From contig JANQBS010000051.1 in NCBI GenBank assembly GCA_033085395.1, positions 1 to 64,000 on the forward strand: a DNA stretch of 64,000 nt, written 5' to 3'. Under the pieces are notes generated by a model. That model searched no databases and was not told where the DNA came from. It was given only the letters and a program-made list of their open reading frames with translations. Numbering within the stretch: the stretch's first letter is position 1; each line of letters begins with the position of its first letter. Of this stretch, positions 56,153 to 64,000 are shown in pieces. The position numbers and the translations under genes were made by a program. The stretch is from Xanthoparmelia taractica (Eukaryota; Ascomycota; Lecanoromycetes; Lecanorales; Parmeliaceae).

Positions 56153-59100
56153 ATGAGGGTCGTCGAAATCATCATAGATGGCTTCAAGTCATATGCTGTC
56201 CGGACGGTGATCAGCGGGTGGGATGAGAGCTTCAATTCCATTACAGGTCTCAATGGCAGTGGGAAGTCGAATATTCTCGACGCAATATGCTTTGTCTTGG
56301 GTATCACAAGCATGAGCACTGTGAGGGCGCAAAATATACAAGTTGGTTAAATACTACAATAATTCCTGGTCTAGTTTTTGCTTATGATCCTAGGATTTGA
56401 TCTACAAACGCGGTCAAGCCGGCGTGACCAAGGCCAGTGTGACAATCGTCTTCGACAACCGCGACAAAAAGAAGTCTCCGATCGGCTTCGAAGAATACGG
56501 CCAGATCTCCGTTACACGCCAGATTGTGCTCGGTGGAACAAGCAAATACCTCATCAATGGACATCGTGCGCAGCAACAGACGGTGCAGAACCTCTTCCAG
56601 TCTGTTCAATTGAACATAAATAACCCCAACTTCCTTATTATGCAAGGACGGATCACGAAAGTGTTGAACATGAAGCCGGTTGAGATACTTGCTATGATTG
56701 AGGAGGCGGCGGGTACGAGGATGTTTGAGGACAGAAGAGACAAAGCATTCAAGACCATGGCGAAGAAAGAGTTAAAGGTACAGGAAATCACTGAGCTGCT
56801 GAGAGAAGAGATTGAGCCGAAATTGGAGAAGTTAAGAACGGAGAAAAGAGCCTTTCTAAATTTTCAACAGACACAGAGTGACCTAGAAAGGCTGACGAGG
56901 CTGGTCGTTGCGCACGACTATCTGAAGAACAAAGAGAAATTGAAGCAATCAGCGAGCGATTTGGAGGCAAAGAAGCAACGGGCGACAGACTTGGAAGATT
57001 CGGCAAAGAGGCTGAAGAATGAAATAGCGCATTTAGAGGAAGACATAAAGAAGGTCAGGACCGCCAGGGAGAAGGAGCTCAGAAAGGGCGGAAAATTCCA
57101 GGCTCTTGAAGAGGAGGTCAAATCTCATTCCCATGAAGCTGTGCGGTTGGCAACGGTCTTTGACCTAAAGCGTGCCAGTATGACGGAAGAAAAGGAAAGA
57201 AGCAAAGGCTGTCAGAAATCGGTTAAAGAGCTGGAAGCTCAGGTCAAGGAGAAAAGCAAGCTCTACAAAAGTCTACAGTCACAATACGACTCGGCCAAAG
57301 CGGAACTTGACAAGCAGACGGCCGAGGTGGAAACCAAAGAAGAGCTACTGCAAACACTGCAAACTGGCGTGGCATCAAAAGAAGGACAGGAGAGCGGATA
57401 TCAGGGCCAATTGCAGGATGCTAGGAACCGAGTCAGTGCTACGGCAACAGAACAAGAACAGGCCAGGCTCAAGATTTCTCATTTGGAGAAGCGGATCAAA
57501 GAGGATGAGCCTCGCGCAAAAAAGGCCAAGGAGCAGAACTCAGGGCTGCTAAAAGATCTTGAGACGCTAAAGGCTCAAGCAAAGAAGCTAGAAGCGGAAT
57601 TGACCAAGTTGGGGTTTGAGCCTGGCAGAGAGGAAGCAATGTACCAGCAAGAAGCCTCACTGCAGAAGCAGATCCGGGTTCTCCGAGAGCAGGCCGATGC
57701 TGTGAAGCGTAAGGTTGCCAATATTGACTTCAGCTACAGCGATCCGTCGCCGGGCTTTAATAGGTCTAGAGTCAAAGGCCTGGTTGCGCAACTCTTCACC
57801 CTGGACAAAGATAAGACGCAAGCAGGCACGGCGCTGGAAATTTGCGCTGGAGGTCGGTTATATAACGTTGTGGTAGACTCCGCAGAGACTGGTACCCAAC
57901 TTCTGCAGAACGGAAAGCTCAGGAAACGAGTGACCATCATTCCTCTGAACAAGATCGCTGCGTTCAGAGCATCTGCAGACAAGATTGGTGCTGCGCAGAA
58001 GCTCGCTCCCGGAAAAGTTGATCTTGCACTCTCCTTGGTAGGCTACGATGACCAGGTTTCAGCGGCAATGGAATATGTCTTTGGCTCCACTCTGATATGT
58101 GAGGATGCCGAGACGGCAAAAAAGGTCACATTCGATCCCGCTGTGAGGATGAAGAGTGTCACTCTGGAAGGCGATGTTTATGATCCGTCTGGAACCCTGT
58201 CCGGTGGAAGCTCGCCCAACTCGAGCGGTGTTCTTGTGACATTGCAGAAGCTCAACGAAATCACCAAGGAACTAGATGCACGAGAAGCGGAGTTGAGCGA
58301 CTTGCAAGCTACAATGGCTCATGAAAAGAAGAGAATGGACAACGCGCGGAAAGCCAAGCAGGAACTGGATCTCAAGTCACATGAGATCAAGCTAACCGAG
58401 GAGCAAATAGGTGGCAACTCTTCGTCCTCAATCATTCATGCGGTTGAGGAGATGAAAGTCAATATCGAGCAGCTAAAGAAGGACACGGCTGATGCCAAAT
58501 CACGGCAGGCCGAAGCCTCCAAGGATATTAAGCGTATTGAGAAAGATATGAAAGACTTCGATGATAATAAAGACGATAAGCTTGCTGAGTTGCAGTCCTC
58601 GCTGGATGCCCTTAGGAAGAAGCAAACCAAAAATACCATTTCCGTCAAGACATTGCAGAAGGAGCTTCAGTCAGGCAGACTGGAAGCAGAGCAAGCAGGA
58701 GCCGATCTTGGTGCAGCACAAGACCAACTCGCTGAGGTAAATGCTACTCTTCAGGCGCAAGACGCCGAGGTTCAGGCCTTGCAGGAAGAGCAGGCTCGAG
58801 TCAAGGTCGGTGCCAACCCTTTTCAACTTATATGCGCACACGGTTTTTGTTATTTTCCTTGTGGATGTCATCTGCCAACCTCTGGTGATATAAACTGGTT
58901 TAAGCACGTTCTCGTACATACGGCCATAGACTGTTGAAAACTCGGCTTCCCGTCCGCTCAGCCAAAGATAAGCCTCAGATCGGCTAATTAGTAGTTGGGT
59001 CGGTGACGACCAGCGAATACTAGCTGCTGTATGTTTTTGATTTTTTGTATTTTGCTGCTTCCATGGTTTTGGACCTGATAATTGTCAAGTTATTTCAACA

Positions 59101-60198
59101 CAAATTATTTTATGATAGGTCGAGGGGCTTGACACCAGTATAATCTAGATTTTGAACAAGAAACTAGAGAGAGAACTACTGAACAATCGCTGACCTTTGC
59201 TTCAGGATGCTCAAGATATGGCTCAAGCACGCCTTGACGACGAGCGGGCGAAACTCACAGGGTTTGATGAAGAACTCAAAGCTCTGGAAGACGCCTCAAG
59301 ATCGAAGTCCTCACGCATTACCGAAGAAAGCCTCGAGATGCAAAAACTTGTCCACCAAATCGAGAAGTTTCACAAAGACCAGCAGAGTGCCGGACAGATG
59401 CTAAAAGATATGGAGAAGGAGCACGACTGGATCGCGGATGAGAAAGACAGCTTCGGCCGCGCGAACAGCCCGTACGATTTCAAAGGACAGAACATAGCAG
59501 AGTGCAAATCATCACTCCGCAATCTTACGGAGCGCTTCCAAGGCATGAAGAAAAAGATCAATCCCAAGGTCATGAACATGATTGACAGTGTGGAGAAGAA
59601 AGAAGCTGCGCTGAAGAACATGATGAAGACCGTGATCAGGGATAAGCGGAAAATCGAGGAAACCATTGTTACCCTGGATGAGTACAAGAAGGAAGCCTTG
59701 CACAAAACCTGGACCAAAGTCAATGGCGATTTCGGAAACATCTTTGCAGAGCTGCTCCCTGGTAGTTTCGCAAAGCTGGATCCGCCTGAGGGTAAGCAAA
59801 TCTCTGATGGTTTAGAGGTGAAGGTCAGTCTTGGAAAGGTGTGGAAGCAAAGTTTGACGGAACTGAGTGGTGGTCAACGGTAAGACCGACCATTGCCTCT
59901 CTAGACTGCTGGCTGCTAATTGTGGGTTCGCAGATCGCTCATTGCCCTTTCTCTAATCATGGCATTGCTCCAATTCAAGCCAGCACCCATGTACATCCTC
60001 GACGAAGTAGATGCCGCCCTTGATCTTTCGCATACGCAAAATATCGGCCGCTTGATCAAGACGAGATTCAAGGGGTCGCAATTTATCGTTGTTAGTTTGA
60101 AGGATGGCATGTTCCAGAACGCCAACCGGATATTCAAGACGAGGTTCAGCGAGGGCACGAGTGTCGTGCAGGCACTGACCCCTGCAGATCTAAAGTAG
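56153..60198 (+). CDS. SMC2: SMC2, condensin core ATPase
   Basis: Chromosome-condensation ATPase of the condensin complex. Exons 56153-56341, 56394-58805, 59206-59879 and 59934-60198 give 1179 aa (yeast 1170). Head: Walker A GLNGSGKSN (32-40), QGRITKVLNMKP; long coiled coils (about 170-510 and 680-1030); hinge about 515-675 with VKGLVAQLFTLDKDKTQAGTALEICAGGRLYNVVVD and LVGYDDQVSAAMEYVFGSTLIC, GDVYDPSGTLSGGS; head again with LPGSFAKLDPPEGKQISDGLEV, signature LTELSGGQRS (LSGGQ about 1087-1091) and Walker B MYILDEVDAALDLSHT. Intron 3 (58806-59205) is 400 nt, many times the size of the others; joining K-DAQDMAQARLDDERAKL is in phase 0, but the exact exon edge in this weakly conserved coil is less certain. 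Confidence 0.95.
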
Positions 60199-60766
60199 GC
60201 GCTTGACTTTTATATGGTTTACTTGTACAGCAGGGTGGTCTCGATAAGTGGCTGAAGGTTCAGAAATGCCAGGTAGCATGTTTGATTGGATGTATCGGCG
60301 TTGGAGGTTGACGAGTCTATGTCTTGTGCTCCGTGGCAATGTGTTATATCAGCCGACCTGAGAAGGAAGCGCAACTATCAATACAAAGTATTGTGCGAGT
60401 CCAATAATAAGATTCTAGACGTGGGGTCCGTCTCTCCAGCTCCAGGTCTTCAAAGGCCAGTGGCAAGTCGCAATCTGGGTTACTATAGTAATGATGATAC
60501 GGGACCTGACTGGAAACAAGCTATGCTAGAGGATTAATTTCTTTAATGATGCGATGGATCGAGGCGATGTCAGAGAACGACTACCTTAAGTGTTCGTCCT
60601 AAGTTTCAGCCCTACAGCTTTTTGATTCTATCATCACTATTTCGGCGATGACAAACGACACATAATCTCAGCCAAAGTTCACTTATAGATCTTTATCGAA
60701 GCAGAGATCTTCTCCGGTCAAGGTTCCATCTATCGCCGACTATCCTGTCTTCCATTGCTCCACCAA
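60199..60766. other. Spacer between SMC2 and the CUE protein gene
   Basis: 568 bp, no gene recognised. Confidence 0.4.
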
Positions 60767-61438
60767 ATGCCAGATCAACAACAAACCCTCTCCGTTCCCT
60801 CCCTCCTCCTCCTCGCCGCCTTCGCCGCCATCACAATCCGCTACTTCTTCTTCGCAAAGCCGTCTACCTCCTCCCCGCGAACGAACCGCCGAGCCGTCAA
60901 TCCCGCCGATGTCGAACAAATAGCTACAATGTTCCCGCAGATAGGTCGGAGGGAAATCGTGTGGGATTTGCAGCGGAATGGAGGGAGTGTGAATGCTACG
61001 ACGGAGAGAATACTGGCGAGAGGAGGTCTTGATGCGGTGGGTGCTTGCAGTAATGCTTTGCTTTACATAGCAAGCGAGGGACGGAGGTTTCTAAGGGGAT
61101 GGTGTAGCACGTGCTAATTCTACGGTCGATTTTTCTAGCCACCGCCATCCTTTCAGCCTGTCTTGCCGGATGCCACAACGCCCACCACTGCGCATACGAC
61201 GCCAGGACAGATGAAATCAGAGCATATTGATCTCATAACGCGGTATAACCTCGGATCGAGGATATCGTCCCCACCTTCGACCTCTTCGGAAGGTAGTGGA
61301 CCAGGTGGAAGCCAATCGTGGAGTAACAACAAGAACGAGAGGCAGGCTCTACTGAAGAAACGGAGGGAGGAGATGATACTCAATGCTAGGAGGAAGCTGG
61401 AGGAGAAGGAGAAGGAAAGACTACAGCAGGAGGGATGA
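60767..61438 (+). CDS. Membrane-anchored CUE-domain protein (Cue1/Cue4-like)
   Basis: Exons 60767-61036 and 61139-61438 give 189 aa. An N-terminal membrane anchor (LLLLAAFAAITIRYFFF, about 14-30) is followed by a CUE domain, NPADVEQIATMFPQIGRREI then LQRNGGSVNATTERIL (about 46-85), with the MFP ubiquitin-contact motif. The rest is a Pro/Thr/Ser-rich linker and a charged helical tail (RQALLKKRREEMILNARRKL, ending KEKERLQQEG). In yeast, Cue1 anchors Ubc7 at the ER for degradation of ER proteins; the tail here is shaped like the fungal Cue1/Cue4 group, so an ER role is an inference. The 102-nt intron was chosen because it restores the frame; unspliced reading ends in a poor 26-residue tail. Confidence 0.87.
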
Positions 61439-62280
61439 ATGGGCGAGGAAGTCTTGCAATGCACGCATCTGGTGGAGTAGGGCGCCTAAATATATCTCGA
61501 GGAACTCGGCACAAAGCTCCTCGGCCGCTCAGGATTGATGGCCCCCAGATTGTACGTGGAAGCGGCACGGTACTTTGTGACAGCATCCTGGTATCTCAAA
61601 AGCTGTTCATGGGGCATTATTAAGCGCATGAAGTGAGGTTCACAAAGCAAGCATCCCCCTCGGTTTTATAACACATGCCAGACACTTCCACATTTGCTTC
61701 TTCAAACCCGCGCTCGCCCCTGCCACCCCTCCACATGGCTCTGAGAGGAACTCTCCAATGCTTCATGTCCAGCTTCAGGTTCCAAAAAGAATGCCGCTTC
61801 GCAGCGATGTCGGGAGGAAAGAGGTGTCCAGCTCGTCGTTAACAACCGGTCTCTGGAGGGCCACGGAATACTCTCTACCCATCGAAGCGCACTGGGGATA
61901 GCCAGAATTTTGACCCAAGTCTGAAAATATTCCTCTGAATCTCATTAATTGGCTTTGTTTCGATACGGCAGTCAGCTGGCATCGGACTTCTACCTCCTTC
62001 GCGCCTGGGTGACCTGTTGCCTCATCAATTAAATGGAGACTCGTGCCACCTAACTCTGACTCGGTTGAGGCGACACGGACGTCATTCAGCGCCAATGTAT
62101 GTGCAGACCATTCCGCGGTTGCTGGGAATTATGGGCAAAGATGGGCCAGAGTTGGGACTAGGCCGCAGCTGCGTCGTTGATCATCTTAACCTTTGCTGAA
62201 TTTGAGCGTTGGGGAGCTTGTATGCATGCATACGCAATTATCCACCGTGTTATATGTATATTCACGTGATATCTCTTCCC
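61439..62280. other. Convergent spacer, no gene seen
   Basis: 842 bp between convergent stop codons. A 106-codon minus-strand frame at 62095-61775 has no ATG start and no family resemblance. Nothing else recognised. Confidence 0.45.
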
Positions 62281-62838
62281 TTATAACTTCGAAGCTTGAC
62301 CGGACGTCGCGAATTTTTGGTCGACGTTAGCCTTATCGTGTACACCAGTCGCTACGACTTTGCCGTTCCTGACAAGCTTCATCTTACCAAGAATGTGGGC
62401 TATTGTCAAAGATCAGTCAGCCCATGTATCAGAAAGCGTCTCGATTATTCGCTCTCACTCACCAAACCTCTTCCCTATCTGTAGGACCTCTCCCTCAATT
62501 TTAATCTCCTCCCCCGCGAACACTGGTAAGAGACATGTAGTGCTGAGCGTTCTCGTCACTCCAGGCAGCTCCCATTTCCTCGCCGTTACCAAGGCCACCG
62601 AAGTACATATGTCGAACAAGGTGCAGATTGCGCCTCCGTGCAATGTGCCAGAAGGATTGCACATGGCATGGGTGACGGTGAGGCGGGCCACGGCTCGGGG
62701 TTTGGGTGTTTGTGATGCGGAGACCCAGGTCATGTCTTTGCAGAGCTGGTAGTCGAAGCCATGATCAGGAGTGGCTGCATCCATTCGGTCGAGGAAAGCC
62801 TTGGCGAAGGTGAGGGCATCGGAATTTGATTCTGCCAT
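62281..62838 (-). CDS. Hotdog-fold acyl-CoA thioesterase with PTS1
   Basis: PaaI/4HBT-type thioesterase, 164 aa, from exons 62838-62463 and 62399-62281. Seen: VTHAMCNPSGTLHGGAICTL then FDICTSVALV (the HGG-A...D hotdog core, about 65-80), GVTRTLSTTCLLPVFAGEEI and EGEVLQIGKRF. Without the intron the frame ends two codons later; splicing the 63-nt intron gives AHILGKMKLVRNGKVVATG and a C-terminus ending SKL, a canonical peroxisomal targeting signal. The enzyme would hydrolyse an acyl-CoA in the peroxisome; chain length is unknown. It is divergent from the MFS gene. Confidence 0.9.
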
Positions 62839-63437
62839 GGTGGTGCGTTCAGGTCATTTAGACTGGTAGGTTCGAGGAAGAGATGATCTGGCTGTATTTA
62901 CATGTTGGCGCGTTGAGTAAATGATTATCAATACTACCTCGGTCTGATGGTAGCTCGGAGGTGGATCAATATTTTTCCAGAGCCCGCAAAAGTCCGCTCG
63001 TTCAACCATTCACCAATTTTCTCCTCTAAGCTAAGCACTTATCCCCTCCAAGTTACCGCTTACATATTGATGCAGCTAACAATTTTCCTCTGGGTTGCCC
63101 AATCATGTAGGGCTTTTCTGAATATGCAACTTCCAAAAGAGTCCATCTTGCAGTAGTGCTACAAATGGCCCGAGAAGATAACGACTATTCGCTTTGAATG
63201 GCGCAATCAGAGGCGAACATAGGTGGGGGGAAATGGAAAGAAGCACATCAGCCCGGTGGCTTAATCTCGTGCTTTTATTTAATGGTTATGTCTGTCAAAT
63301 CGATGCATGTCAATATCTCAATCCAATTGAGCTTCATTGTCCTTTTTCTCTTGCCTCGCTAAGCCATCTGTGGTTTGTCCCGTGGATGTCGCTCAGGAGC
63401 AAGCCGTCGAGTGACAGTCTTTCCTTCACAAAGAAAA
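62839..63437. other. Divergent spacer between thioesterase and transporter genes
   Basis: 599 bp with both promoters. No specific element identified. Confidence 0.4.
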
Positions 63438-64000
63438 ATGGATAGAAAGTTGGAGTCGGACTCCAAGTCCAACAACGCGGCGAGTGTACATTCGACGCCT
63501 AGCTTCATCAACAACGGTCTCCCAAATGAAGAAGAGCTCGTGCCTACGCTGCTCAAGGGTTCTATTGACCCGGTATATGAGGGAAAAGCGCAGGTACTGA
63601 ACAGCGCGATCCAGGACATTGGTATGGGCCGGTACCAGTGGCAGCTGTTCGTCGTCGTCGGAGGTCTGTACACGTTCTGGGAGTGGGGAGCTGTTCTTAC
63701 TCTCAAGTCAATCCTTTAATTAAACACGACATGCTGATGCGCTGACTAGGATTCGGTTGGGCGAGTGATAACCTTTGGCCCGTTGTTACCTCGTTGATCC
63801 TTCCTGCAATAAAGAGCGAATTCTCGCCGTCAAAACCGCCTCTCCTCTCCTTGTCACAGAATATTGGACTCTTAGTGGGTGCTATATTTTGGGGCTTCGG
63901 ATGTATGTCGTGGAGTACCGCAGAGTGACCAAGGAAATGACTGACGTCTGCAGGCGACCTCTTCGGCCGCCGATGGGCATTTAATCTTACTATCGGCATC
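63438..64000 (+). CDS. MFS transporter, SV2/sugar-transporter-like, 5' part only
   Basis: Partial gene cut by the window edge. Exons 63438-63663, 63750-63902 and 63954-64000 (open) give the first ~142 residues. A cytosolic N-terminus (about 70 aa, Ser/Glu-rich) leads to IGMGRYQWQLFVVVG, then after intron 1 FGWASDNLWPVVTSLILPA, a hydrophobic GLLVGAIFWGFG and, after intron 2, CDLFGRRWAFNLTIGI, the DxxGRR loop between helices 2 and 3 of the major facilitator superfamily. FGWASDN is typical of fungal SV2-like/membrane transporters of unknown substrate. The first donor is GTCTGT, less standard than the others. Confidence 0.88.

Overview
The window looks like nuclear DNA of a filamentous ascomycete (Pezizomycotina). 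Most genes are cut by GT-AG introns of about 48-110 nt. The encoded proteins are typical of these fungi: mannitol-1-phosphate dehydrogenase, a LaeA-like methyltransferase, a Zn2Cys6 regulator, a SUR7/PalI protein and peroxisomal enzymes ending in SKL. The species cannot be fixed from the sequence alone. All gene models below were built by hand by joining exons whose reading frames close exactly; none has transcript support.

Layout. 0.2-17.1 kb: 3-ketoacyl-CoA reductase (+), a lysine/glutamine-rich unknown (-), KRR1 (-), a LaeA-like methyltransferase (-), the divergent pair PUP2 (-)/GCP2 (+), and a large Zn2Cys6 factor (-). 17.1-24.3 kb: gene-poor, with one GNAT acetyltransferase (-). 24.3-35.8 kb: DDI1 (+), MTHFR (+), RRP8 (+), the divergent pair NOG1 (-)/rhodanese phosphatase (+), and a peroxisomal enoyl-CoA hydratase (-). 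35.8-40.2 kb: mostly non-coding, with one 85-aa protein, a decayed tandem-repeat array and a G-depleted, C/A/T-rich tract. 40.2-49.6 kb: a five-exon unknown (-), mannitol-1-phosphate dehydrogenase (-), a SUR7-like protein (-), and the divergent pair TIM21 (-)/GLO3 (+). 49.6-53.3 kb: gene-poor, with a broken relic of a fungal rhodopsin-like (Pth11-type) receptor. 53.3-64 kb: a YwbE/CUE fusion (-) divergent from CDC73 (+), then SMC2 (+), a membrane CUE protein (+), an SKL-tagged hotdog thioesterase (-), and the first exons of an MFS transporter (+) running off the end.

Most genes are unrelated housekeeping functions; there is no biosynthetic cluster. Loose themes are ribosome assembly (KRR1, NOG1, RRP8), ubiquitin/proteasome (PUP2, DDI1, two CUE-type proteins) and peroxisomal acyl-CoA metabolism (hydratase, thioesterase). 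I found no clearly new multi-gene system. The most unusual points are gene-structure oddities (a start codon split by an intron in DDI1, a 13-nt microexon in PUP2, a GC-AG intron, a 400-nt intron in SMC2), the YwbE-CUE fusion, telomere-like boxes repeated in several promoters, and the 37.6-39.7 kb repeat region.
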